Shown here: piece by piece, positions 1 through 5,324 of the stretch
How positions within the stretch are numbered: position 1 is the first letter of the stretch
How the letters are laid out: each line of letters starts with the position of its first letter
Assembly (NCBI GenBank): GCA_019237175.1
Contig: JAFAHP010000245.1
Span: 1 to 5,354 of the forward strand
Origin: Alphaproteobacteria bacterium
GTDB lineage: Bacteria > Pseudomonadota > Alphaproteobacteria > ATCC43930 > CGMCC-115725
Length of the DNA: 5,354 nt
Direction of reading: 5' to 3'
Made by a program: the position numbers and the translations under genes
The notes under the pieces: generated by a model
The model's input: only the letters and a program-made list of their open reading frames with translations
The model's database searches: none
What the model was told of the DNA's origin: nothing

Positions 1-90
1 CTGTTCGGCAAGGAAACCGTCGGCCAGCTCGAAGCTGTGACCGAACCGTGCCCGCGGTCGCTTGAGATCGGCGTACCAAGAAGCGAGTGA
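1..90 (+). CDS. C-terminal end of an MFS transporter (fourth paralog, 5' part outside window)
   Basis: The reading frame is open from the first base and ends at TGA 88-90, giving 29 residues that begin LFGKETVGQLEAVTE. This matches the last cytoplasmic segment of the three complete transporters in the window (LFGRETxGQLETVTE), a variant of the PETKG-type tail motif of sugar-porter-like MFS carriers. It is therefore the end of a fourth copy of the same gene. After VTE the similarity stops. The other copies end seven or so residues from that glutamate, whereas this one runs on through PCPRSLEIGVPRSE. Reading the same DNA one base out of phase gives V-P-A-V-A and a TGA at 63-65. That matches the A-A-V-A-stop end of the next gene, so a one-base deletion just after position 45 probably extended the tail. 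The rest of the protein cannot be judged from here. Family assignment is firm and the frameshift is likely. Confidence 0.85.
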   Translation: MFGKETVGQLEAVTEPCPRSLEIGVPRSE

Positions 91-119
91 AACAACGCCC
101 CTAAATCAAAAAGAAAACC

Positions 120-135
120 CAGGCGGAAAAGCCTG
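120..135. repeat. Short inverted repeat beside an A-rich tract
   Basis: CAGGC at 120-124 pairs with GCCTG at 131-135 around a GGAAAA loop. The A-rich stretch at 103-117 lies immediately on the left. Read on the minus strand, this is a short GC hairpin followed by a T-rich run, the layout of a weak intrinsic terminator for leftward transcripts. No minus-strand gene was found to need one, and the stem is only 5 bp. It may be chance. Confidence 0.25.
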
Positions 136-157
136 CAGATGAACCAGGAGCAACTGT

Positions 158-178
158 CGGTCCGGGAGGCATGGACCG
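158..178. repeat. Inverted repeat CGGTCC-N9-GGACCG
   Basis: Perfect 6-bp arms at 158-163 and 173-178 surround a 9-base loop. The repeat sits in the spacer between copy 0 and copy 1. No T-run follows on the + strand, so it is not a standard intrinsic terminator. It could be an operator half-site pair or a stem ending the copy 0 message, and nothing in the sequence decides between these. Confidence 0.3.
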
Positions 179-280
179 GGGCCAGAAACTGAGCGAGGCG
201 TCGATTCATCCGCGGTAAAGACCAAAGCGCCAGCCTCGCGCGGTTTGTGCTCCGGCCTCCCTCCCGCTCCGATCAAGCTG

Positions 281-286
281 GGAGAG
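281..286 (+). promoter_or_regulatory. Ribosome binding site of MFS copy 1
   Basis: GGAGAG ends six bases before ATG 293. A GTG at 290-292 directly precedes the ATG and could also start translation. The ATG is preferred because it gives better spacing and lines up without gaps with the GTG starts of copies 2 and 3 (MSE versus MAE). The upstream in-frame TTG at 245 lies before the Shine-Dalgarno and is not used. Confidence 0.7.
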
Positions 287-292
287 AGCGTG

Positions 293-1702
293 ATGAGTGA
301 AGCGACGACTGTCCGCTGGCTGCCGGGCGCCGCCAGCCACGTGCTCGGACGCAAGCTCGACAGCATTCCGTTCAGCGGCTACCACGTATTGATCATTGCC
401 GTGCTTGGCCTGGTTGGGTTTATCGAGGGCTACGACCTGGTGATGACCGGCTCGCTCTTGGTATTGGCCAAGGCGCCATTGCATCTGACCGAGGCCGACA
501 ATCGCTGGCTGCTGTTCGGTCCGCCCGCCACGCTGACCCTCAGCGGCTTCGCGTTCTCGGCGGTAGGCGACCGTCTGAGCCGCAAGGCCATCATGCTGAT
601 CGGCGTCACCGCCACGACGTTTTTCACCTTGCTGATCCCGCTGGTGCAAAATGCCGAGCAATTGGTAATCCTGCGCCTGTTGACCGGCCTTGGCGCCGGC
701 GGGGTGGTGTCGGCGCCGTTCCCGATCGCCTCAGAGTTGATGCCGGCACAGCACCGGCGCACTTACAGTGCGGTCTACGAGATGTCGCTGGCGTCCTCCT
801 TTACGGTGGTGCCGTTCATCGCCGGACTGCTCGCCGGCAACATCAACGCGTTTCGGTTTCTGGCATTGCCCGGTGGATTGGCGGTAACCGTCATCCCGGT
901 GATCGTCTATTTCGCGCTTCCCGGAAGCCCGCGCTGGCATTTGCGCGGAGGCCGGCCGCAGGTCGCCGTCGACATCGTCAACCGCATCATCGCGCGATGC
1001 GGCAACCGCGTGCCACCACTCACCCTGGCGGAACTGGGCGACACGACGCCGGCAGCACGCGAGCAATTGCCGCCTTATTGGGCGTTGTTTGCTCGCGGCC
1101 AAATTCGCTGGACTGCCGTCGGCGTCTTCAGCGGGGTCTTCGCCGGCACCGCGTTCTTTCTGATTTCGACACTGCTGCCGAAAGCGATGGTCGATCAGGG
1201 CATGGGTGTCAGTTTGGGCTTCGGCCTGACCTCGCTGGTGTATGTCGCGAGCATATTTGGCAAGGGCTTCACCGGGTTTCTGATGGAGATCATCGGGCGC
1301 CGCTGGACGATTTTCTATGCGCTCGCCGGATCGCTGCCCGGTCTGTTCCTGATGTTGATCGCGCATCGGGCCGGGGGATATGCGACGGTCGTCATAGTGG
1401 CCGGCGGGTTGATCACCGGGTTCACAGTGCTGTCAGCCTTCACCGCGACTCGCATGTATCTGTCGGAGCAGTTCCCCACGGCATTGCGCGGCCGTGGGCA
1501 GATTTTCGGCGAGTCGTTCGGCCGGCTGTTCGCCAACGGCCTGGTGCCGGCTCTGATTGTGCCGCACACCGGGTCGCCGACGATCTTCTTTGGCTCGATC
1601 CTTGCCGTCGTGGCGATCGGCGCCTTCGTCCCGGTGCTGTTCGGGCGGGAGACTATCGGCCAACTCGAAACCGTAACCGAAAGCGCGGCGGCGGTCGCCT
1701 AA
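293..1702 (+). CDS. MFS transporter, sugar-porter/aromatic-acid-porter type (copy 1, divergent)
   Basis: This 469-residue inner-membrane carrier has about 12 hydrophobic segments, the normal size for a proton-coupled MFS symporter. Visible marks are the cytoplasmic lead-in KLDSIPFSGYH (21-31), E-G-Y-D in TM1 (45-48), G-D-R-L-S-R-K after TM2 (92-98), motif-B-like R-LLTGLGAG in TM4 (R128), ELMPAQHRR after TM5, P-G-S-P-R-W after TM6 (210-215), GRRW between TM8 and TM9 (335-338), EQFPTALRGRG (392-402) and tail GRETIGQLE. It aligns gap-free with copy 2 at about 67% identity by hand count. It departs from both sister genes at three functional sites: E for D in the TM1 DGYD motif, G for E in PESPRW, and a strongly changed TM2 (about 66-91) with a Pro-Pro pair. 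DGxD in TM1 is a known essential motif in PcaK-type aromatic acid:H+ symporters. The substrate is unknown. A different specificity from copies 2 and 3 is inference. Confidence 0.93.
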   Translation: MSEATTVRWLPGAASHVLGRKLDSIPFSGYHVLIIAVLGLVGFIEGYDLVMTGSLLVLAKAPLHLTEADNRWLLFGPPATLTLSGFAFSAVGDRLSRKAIMLIGVTATTFFTLLIPLVQNAEQLVILRLLTGLGAGGVVSAPFPIASELMPAQHRRTYSAVYEMSLASSFTVVPFIAGLLAGNINAFRFLALPGGLAVTVIPVIVYFALPGSPRWHLRGGRPQVAVDIVNRIIARCGNRVPPLTLAELGDTTPAAREQLPPYWALFARGQIRWTAVGVFSGVFAGTAFFLISTLLPKAMVDQGMGVSLGFGLTSLVYVASIFGKGFTGFLMEIIGRRWTIFYALAGSLPGLFLMLIAHRAGGYATVVIVAGGLITGFTVLSAFTATRMYLSEQFPTALRGRGQIFGESFGRLFANGLVPALIVPHTGSPTIFFGSILAVVAIGAFVPVLFGRETIGQLETVTESAAAVA

Positions 1703-1704
1703 AG

Positions 1705-1720
1705 CCGGGCTTGAGCCCGG
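1705..1720 (+). repeat. Perfect GC hairpin right after copy 1 stop
   Basis: CCGGGC (1705-1710), loop TTGA and GCCCGG (1715-1720) start three bases after the stop codon. The stem is strong with a tetraloop, but A-rich rather than T-rich sequence follows, so it is not a classical intrinsic terminator. It may stabilise the 3' end of the message or act with Rho. A different stem occupies the same place after copy 2. Confidence 0.5.
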
Positions 1721-1816
1721 GGCGCGGAAAAACCGGCCGCAGGCTGTGACCGGGCAGGACCCCAATTCGCTGGCGCGAGAGCACTGCGGCAGCTAAGAAG
1801 ACGTCAATGATTCCGT

Positions 1817-1836
1817 AGTTCGGCAACGCCGGAACT
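1817..1836 (+). repeat. Mid-spacer hairpin A
   Basis: AGTTC-GGC (1817-1824) pairs with GCC-g-GAACT (1828-1836) around the loop AAC, giving eight pairs with one bulged G at 1831. It lies about 80 bases before the copy 2 start. Only TTT follows, so termination is doubtful. The second spacer has a hairpin of different sequence at the aligned place. Confidence 0.4.
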
Positions 1837-1906
1837 TTCGCGCTAGAGAGCACCGTCGGCGCGGGCAGTTCGGGCATCCAAAGGCGGCGCAGATCTCGAC
1901 CAAGCT

Positions 1907-1912
1907 GGGAGG
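1907..1912 (+). promoter_or_regulatory. Ribosome binding site of MFS copy 2
   Basis: GGGAGG lies five bases before GTG 1918. The 16-base block from the Shine-Dalgarno through the start (GGGAGGTCGCGGTGGC) is identical in front of copy 3, which supports GTG as the real start of both. Confidence 0.85.
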
Positions 1913-1917
1913 TCGCG

Positions 1918-3327
1918 GTGGCTGAAACTCTTCCCGTCTCTCGGTCAGCGACAAGGGCGAGCCACATCCTAGGAGGCAAGCTCGACAGCATTCCGTTCAG
2001 CCCTTACCACCTGATGATCATCGTGGTGTTGGGCTTTGTCGGATTTATCGACGGCTACGACCTCGTGATGACCGGCTCGCTGCTGGTCCTGGCGAAAAAA
2101 CCGCTGCACCTCAGTCCAACCGAGGTCCGGTTTCTGGCGATCGCGTCGACGCTGATGATTTGCGCCGGCGGCTTTATCTGCTCGACGATTTCGGACCATT
2201 TCAGCCGCAAGGCGATCATGCTGATCGGGGTCGGCGCGATCACCTTTTTCACGCTGCTGATCCCGCTGGTCCAAACCGGCAGCGAGCTGATCGCCATTCG
2301 GCTCTTGACCGGTCTTGGCGGCGGTTTCGCCGTTTCGGCGCCGTTCCCGATCGCCGCCGAGCTGATGCCGGCGCAGCACCGGCGCACCTTTGCGGCGGTT
2401 TACGAGATGGCGCTGGCCTCCTCGTTCACGGTGCTCCCTGTCGTCGCCCACATGCTGTCCGACAACCCGAACGCCTTTCGGCTGATGGCGTTGCCGGGCG
2501 GGCTCGCGTTCTTCGTCGTTCCGGCGCTGATCTATTTTTTGATCCCCGAAAGCCCGCGCTGGTATTTGCGCCGCGGCCGGACCGCCGAGGCGGTCGACAC
2601 CGTCAACCGGATCATTCGCCGCGCCGGCGGCCGGGTGCCTGAACTCGCCGCGACAGCGCTCGGCACCAACCTGCGGGAGGTGCGCGAGGAACTTCCTCCC
2701 TATCGGGCGCTGTTCGGTCGCAGCCAGCTGCGTTGGACGGCAGTCGGCATTTCCAGCTACGTCTTTTGCGGTACCGCGTTTTTTCTGATCTCGGTGCTAT
2801 TGCCCAAGGCGCTGGTCGATCAGGGCGCGGCGGTAGGCTTGAGCTTTGGCGTCACTTCGGTGGTGTTCGCCGCCAGCATCCCTGGAAAAGGCTTCACCGG
2901 CTTCCTGATGGAGATCATCGGCCGCCGCTGGACGATTTTCTACGCGATGTTCGGCGCACTGCCCGGCCTTGTGCTGATGCTGATGGCGCACCGTGCTGGA
3001 GAATATGCAACTGTCGTCATGGTCGCAGGCGCGCTGATGACCGGCTTCACCACGCTTTCTGCCGCGACCGCATTCCGGATCTACCTCGCCGAGCAGTTCC
3101 CGACCGCGTTACGTGGCCGCGGCCATATCTTTAGCGAATCGGTCGGCCGCATCTTTTCGGGGGTCGCAGCACCATTCCTGATGGAGCCCTATACCGGCTC
3201 GGCCGCGATCTTTTTCGGCACGATCATCGCCATGGTCACGATCGGCGCCTTCGTCCCGGTGTTGTTTGGCCGCGAAACCACGGGCCAGCTCGAAACGGTG
3301 ACCGAGCGCCTGCCCGAGATGGCCTAA
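1918..3327 (+). CDS. MFS transporter, sugar-porter/aromatic-acid-porter type (copy 2)
   Basis: This 469-residue, 12-segment inner-membrane carrier starts at GTG. Approximate segments are TM1 31-58, TM2 72-92, TM3 99-118, TM4 122-145, TM5 160-182 and TM6 187-210, then a hydrophilic central loop of about 211-272, then TM7 273-296, TM8 307-333, TM9 338-358, TM10 363-385, TM11 402-425 and TM12 428-450. It keeps the canonical motifs: D-G-Y-D in TM1 (45-48), S-D-H-F-S-R-K (92-98), R128 of motif B, P-E-S-P-R-W (210-215), G-R-R-W (335-338), E-Q-F-P...R-G (392-400) and GRETTGQLE at the tail. E407 and R411 are charged residues inside TM11 shared by all copies and are candidates for proton or substrate handling. 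It is closest to copy 3 (about 73% by hand count). It could be an organic-acid, aromatic-acid or sugar carrier, and no neighbour names the substrate. Confidence 0.93.
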   Translation: MAETLPVSRSATRASHILGGKLDSIPFSPYHLMIIVVLGFVGFIDGYDLVMTGSLLVLAKKPLHLSPTEVRFLAIASTLMICAGGFICSTISDHFSRKAIMLIGVGAITFFTLLIPLVQTGSELIAIRLLTGLGGGFAVSAPFPIAAELMPAQHRRTFAAVYEMALASSFTVLPVVAHMLSDNPNAFRLMALPGGLAFFVVPALIYFLIPESPRWYLRRGRTAEAVDTVNRIIRRAGGRVPELAATALGTNLREVREELPPYRALFGRSQLRWTAVGISSYVFCGTAFFLISVLLPKALVDQGAAVGLSFGVTSVVFAASIPGKGFTGFLMEIIGRRWTIFYAMFGALPGLVLMLMAHRAGEYATVVMVAGALMTGFTTLSAATAFRIYLAEQFPTALRGRGHIFSESVGRIFSGVAAPFLMEPYTGSAAIFFGTIIAMVTIGAFVPVLFGRETTGQLETVTERLPEMA

Positions 3328-3331
3328 AGCC

Positions 3332-3359
3332 GGGCCGGAGCGGTGCCGAAAACCGGCCC
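3332..3359 (+). repeat. GC-rich inverted repeat after copy 2 stop
   Basis: GGGCCGG (3332-3338) pairs with CCGGCCC (3353-3359) across a 14-base loop that starts ten bases after the stop's first T. There is no downstream T-run. It sits where copy 1 has its CCGGGC/GCCCGG hairpin but uses partly different bases, so the position of a stem is kept while its sequence drifts. A role in message 3'-end protection or Rho-dependent ending is possible. Confidence 0.45.
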
Positions 3360-3444
3360 AGGCTGTGACTGGGCAGCACTTCAATTCGCGGACGCGAGGG
3401 GATCGCGGCAACTGAGAAGACGCTGATGACGCCTAATTGAACAA

Positions 3445-3460
3445 CGCGAGAGCTTTCGCG
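3445..3460 (+). repeat. Mid-spacer hairpin B
   Basis: CGCGA (3445-3449) pairs with TCGCG (3456-3460), with one further G-T pair possible inside. It lies about 65 bases before the copy 3 start code and occupies the aligned place of hairpin A at 1817-1836. The CGCGAG element also recurs as a direct repeat right after it. The stem is short, so significance is uncertain. Confidence 0.3.
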
Positions 3461-3512
3461 AGCAAGAGAGCCGCTGGCGTCAGGCAAAGGCGGCGCAGGT
3501 TCCGACCAATCC

Positions 3513-3518
3513 GGGAGG
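3513..3518 (+). promoter_or_regulatory. Ribosome binding site of MFS copy 3
   Basis: GGGAGG lies five bases before GTG 3524, identical in sequence and spacing to the site before copy 2. It sets the start at 3524 rather than at the upstream TTG 3437, which has no comparable site. Confidence 0.85.
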
Positions 3519-3523
3519 TCGCG

Positions 3524-4930
3524 GTGGCAGAAGCTATTCCCCTCAGTCGGTCCGCGCCGACAGCCGGCCACATCCTCGGGCGTAAGCTCGATAGCATCCC
3601 GTTCAGCCGGTATCACCTGATGATCCTCGGGGTTATAGGTCTTGTCGGCTTTGTTGACGGTTATGATCTGGTCATGACCGGCTCACTGCTGGTGCTGGCA
3701 AAGCAGCCTCTGCATCTGACCCCGACGGAGATCCGTTTTCTGGCGATAGCTTCGACGATGATGGTCTGCGTCGGCGGCCTTATCGCGTCGACGGTCTCGG
3801 ATTACTGGAGCCGCAAGGCCATCATGCTGATCGGGGTAGCGGGGGTCACCTTTTGCACCCTGCTGATCACGCTGGTGCAGACCGCCGAGCAATTGATCGC
3901 GATCCGTCTGGTGACCGGCCTTGCCGGCGGCTTTGCGGTCTCATCGCCCTTTCCGATCGCCGCCGAATTGATGCCGGCACAACACCGACGCACCTTCAGC
4001 GCGGTCTTGGAGATGTCGCTTGCCGCCGCGTTCACGGTGCTGCCATTGGTCGGTGCGCTGCTCGCCGCCAACCAGAATTCGTTCCGGCTGATGGCCTTGC
4101 CCGGTGGTCTGGCGTTCTTCGTGATCCCGCCGCTGCTTTATTTTGCGATCCCGGAAAGCCCGCGCTGGCATTTGCGCCGCGGTCAGCCCGAGGTCGCCGT
4201 GGACCTCGCCAACCGGATCATCCGCCGCGCCGGCAACCGCGTGCCGCCGCTGACGGCCGCGGCGCTAGGCGTCAACCCAGACGCGCGCGAAGCGTTGCCG
4301 CCTTATTGGGCCCTGTTCCGGTCCGGCCAACTGCGGTGGACAGTCATCGGCATTTCCAGCTATTTGTTTCAAAGCATTGCGTTTTTTCTAGCCTCGGTGC
4401 TGCTTCCGAAAGCCTTGGTCGATCAGGGCGCCGCGGTCACGTTGAGCTTTGGTGTCACCTCGCTGGTGTTTGCAGCGAGCATCCCCGGCAAGGCCTTCAC
4501 CGGCTTTCTGATGGAGATCATCGGTCGCCGTTGGACGATTTGTTATGCGCTGCTCGGGTCCCTGCCCGGCCTTTGCCTGATGCTCGTGGCGCATCGGGTG
4601 GCAAGCCATGCGGGAACGGTCATGGTGATCGGTGCGCTGATCACCGGCTTCACCGCGCTGTCGGCCGGCACCGCGGCGCGGATGTACCTCTCCGAGCAGT
4701 TCCCGACGGCGCTGCGCGGGCGCGGCCACATGTTCGGCGAGTCGTTCGGGCGGATCTTTTCCGGCGTCGTGGCCCCATTCCTGATGGCGCCGTTCACCGG
4801 TTCTCCGACCATCTTCTTCGGCACGATGCTGGTTGTCGCGTCGCTGGGCGCGTTCATCCCGGTGATCTTCGGCCGCGAGACCGTCGGCCAGCTCGAAACC
4901 GTCACCGAAAGCGCCACTGCACCGGCCTGA
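3524..4930 (+). CDS. MFS transporter, sugar-porter/aromatic-acid-porter type (copy 3)
   Basis: This 468-residue, 12-segment carrier starts at GTG and is one residue shorter than its sisters because of a single-codon gap in the central loop near residue 251. It keeps D-G-Y-D in TM1 (45-48), S-D-Y-W-S-R-K after TM2 (92-98), the TM4 arginine (128), P-E-S-P-R-W (210-215), GRRW between TM8 and TM9, EQFPTALRGRG and GRETVGQLE. The N-terminal half, especially TM1-TM3, is much nearer copy 2. The central loop (HLRRG, VAVD, GNRVPPLT, PPYWALF) and the C-terminal part (GESFG, TGSPTIFFG, VTESA) share many residues with copy 1 that copy 2 lacks, so it looks mosaic. It is the last gene of the array, and a terminator-like hairpin follows about 70 bases after its stop. 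Transport of a small organic or aromatic acid, or a sugar, by proton symport is the family-based inference. The substrate is not known. Confidence 0.93.
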   Translation: MAEAIPLSRSAPTAGHILGRKLDSIPFSRYHLMILGVIGLVGFVDGYDLVMTGSLLVLAKQPLHLTPTEIRFLAIASTMMVCVGGLIASTVSDYWSRKAIMLIGVAGVTFCTLLITLVQTAEQLIAIRLVTGLAGGFAVSSPFPIAAELMPAQHRRTFSAVLEMSLAAAFTVLPLVGALLAANQNSFRLMALPGGLAFFVIPPLLYFAIPESPRWHLRRGQPEVAVDLANRIIRRAGNRVPPLTAAALGVNPDAREALPPYWALFRSGQLRWTVIGISSYLFQSIAFFLASVLLPKALVDQGAAVTLSFGVTSLVFAASIPGKAFTGFLMEIIGRRWTICYALLGSLPGLCLMLVAHRVASHAGTVMVIGALITGFTALSAGTAARMYLSEQFPTALRGRGHMFGESFGRIFSGVVAPFLMAPFTGSPTIFFGTMLVVASLGAFIPVIFGRETVGQLETVTESATAPA

Positions 4931-4999
4931 CGCATCGGCAGAACCGGGCGGTAAGAGTCGCTCCGAGGATGGTGTTCGATAGCGCAATGCGGCTGTCTC

Positions 5000-5035
5000 G
5001 GTGGAAGCGACGCCTCCACCTGTTCCCTGTTTCTC
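5000..5035 (+). terminator. Possible terminator of the transporter array
   Basis: GGTGGA (5000-5005) pairs with TCCACC (5015-5020) across nine bases, with two more inner pairs possible. A pyrimidine-rich, T-containing stretch (TGTTCCCTGTTTCTC) follows at 5021-5035. It lies about 70 bases after the copy 3 stop, a reasonable place for the array to end. The T-run is interrupted, so it is a weak intrinsic terminator at best. Confidence 0.4.
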
Positions 5036-5143
5036 ACCCGCAAATCTTGGGTCCGGCCGCGAAGGGGGAGAACGACAGCGCGATTGGCAAACGATAACGG
5101 CCGGGTATCCCGCGAACTCGCCATTTGCGCACCGTATCGCCCG

Positions 5144-5160
5144 CGGCGACGACGTCGCCG
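5144..5160. repeat. Perfect 7-bp stem with 3-base loop
   Basis: CGGCGAC (5144-5150) and GTCGCCG (5154-5160) are perfect complements around GAC, with a G-T pair possible outside. This is very stable as RNA and also a near-continuous palindrome as DNA. No T-run follows. It abuts the next palindrome at 5162, which suggests one composite element. Confidence 0.5.
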
Positions 5161-5161
5161 T

Positions 5162-5184
5162 GGATATCGGACATCATATCCGAT
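5162..5184. repeat. Two overlapping 6-bp inverted repeats, operator-like
   Basis: GGATAT (5162-5167) with ATATCC (5176-5181), and ATCGGA (5166-5171) with TCCGAT (5179-5184), overlap in one AT-richer patch inside GC-rich DNA. Overlapping dyads of this size are typical of binding sites for dimeric repressors, but no regulator gene is in the window to pair it with. Confidence 0.4.
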
Positions 5185-5217
5185 CAAAACGAGCGCCTGT
5201 GTCGATGAGGCCGGGCA

Positions 5218-5259
5218 AAGTGTCCGGTGGGCGGGATCCTGACACTTGGCGACCGCCCA
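5218..5259. repeat. Two interleaved 7-bp inverted repeats (pseudoknot topology)
   Basis: AAGTGTC (5218-5224) is complementary to GACACTT (5241-5247), and TGGGCGG (5228-5234) is complementary to CCGCCCA (5253-5259). The order is A, B, A', B' with connecting stretches of 3, 6 and 5 bases, which is the geometry of an H-type RNA pseudoknot. As DNA, the outer pair could equally be a dyad operator or part of a mobile-element end. All 14 pairs are exact Watson-Crick. Function is unknown. Confidence 0.45.
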
Positions 5260-5304
5260 AAGTTCTTGCGCGCTGCCCAACCTGAGCAACTGAAGTGACC
5301 GCTG

Positions 5305-5324
5305 CAGCGCAAAGCCAGCGCAAA
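5305..5324. repeat. Direct repeat of CAGCGCAAA, 11-base period
   Basis: The nonamer occurs at 5305-5313 and 5316-5324, separated by GC. The first copy overlaps the 8-bp palindrome GCTGCAGC at 5301-5308. The 11-base period puts both copies on one face of the helix, as in paired protein-binding sites. With only two copies, chance is a fair alternative. Confidence 0.4.

Larger units (their letters stand above)
1703..1917. repeat. Spacer copy A of the duplicated unit (homologous to 3328-3523)
   Basis: This 215-nt spacer aligns along its whole length with the next spacer. Shared blocks include AGCCGGGC just after the stop, AGGCTGTGAC, CAATTCGC, GAAGACG, AAAGGCGGCGCAG and the identical GGGAGGTCGCGGTGGC across the next start. 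The duplicated unit is therefore gene plus leader, not the coding region alone, and each copy may have brought its own promoter. No convincing -35/-10 pair was found. Confidence 0.8.
3328..3523. repeat. Spacer copy B of the duplicated unit (homologous to 1703-1917)
   Basis: This 196-nt spacer is clearly homologous to the spacer before copy 2 and about 19 bases shorter through small deletions. Conservation is highest in the AGGCTGTGAC region, around GAAGACG, and from AAAGGCGGCGCAG through the ribosome binding site. An in-frame TTG at 3437 would add 29 residues to copy 3. That extension lies in spacer sequence homologous to untranslated DNA before copy 2, so it is treated as non-coding. Confidence 0.8.

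Noticed and set aside
171..218. 15-codon frame after GGGAGG in the spacer before copy 1
   Set aside because: The Shine-Dalgarno-like run is only one base from the ATG, too close to work, and the purine run is the loop of an inverted repeat.
245..292. TTG 245 as the start of copy 1, adding 16 residues
   Set aside because: It lies upstream of the Shine-Dalgarno at 281-286, and the added residues have no counterpart in the sister proteins, which align gap-free from ATG 293.
731..1366. Long antisense and +1 frames inside each transporter
   Set aside because: They recur at matching places in all three copies because of shared GC-rich codon structure, and their translations are hydrophilic Arg/Asp/Gln-rich strings without family features.
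3437..3523. TTG 3437 as the start of copy 3, adding 29 residues
   Set aside because: The extension is spacer DNA homologous to the untranslated leader of copy 2. The GTG at 3524 has a ribosome binding site identical to that of copy 2.
5098..5208. 37-codon open stretch on the + strand ending at TGA 5206-5208
   Set aside because: It has no good start codon or ribosome binding site, and the stretch covers the palindromes. It could be the end of a decayed gene but nothing supports that.
5001..5285. 94-residue + strand frame after copy 3
   Set aside because: Its GTG start lies in the terminator-like stem with no ribosome binding site. The product has low-complexity composition and no recognisable motif, and it spans several palindromes.
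4543..5289. Long minus-strand frame running from the tail region into copy 3
   Set aside because: Its second half is antisense to a clear membrane transporter. The translation is rich in Arg, Pro and Ser, as expected for a GC-driven shadow frame.
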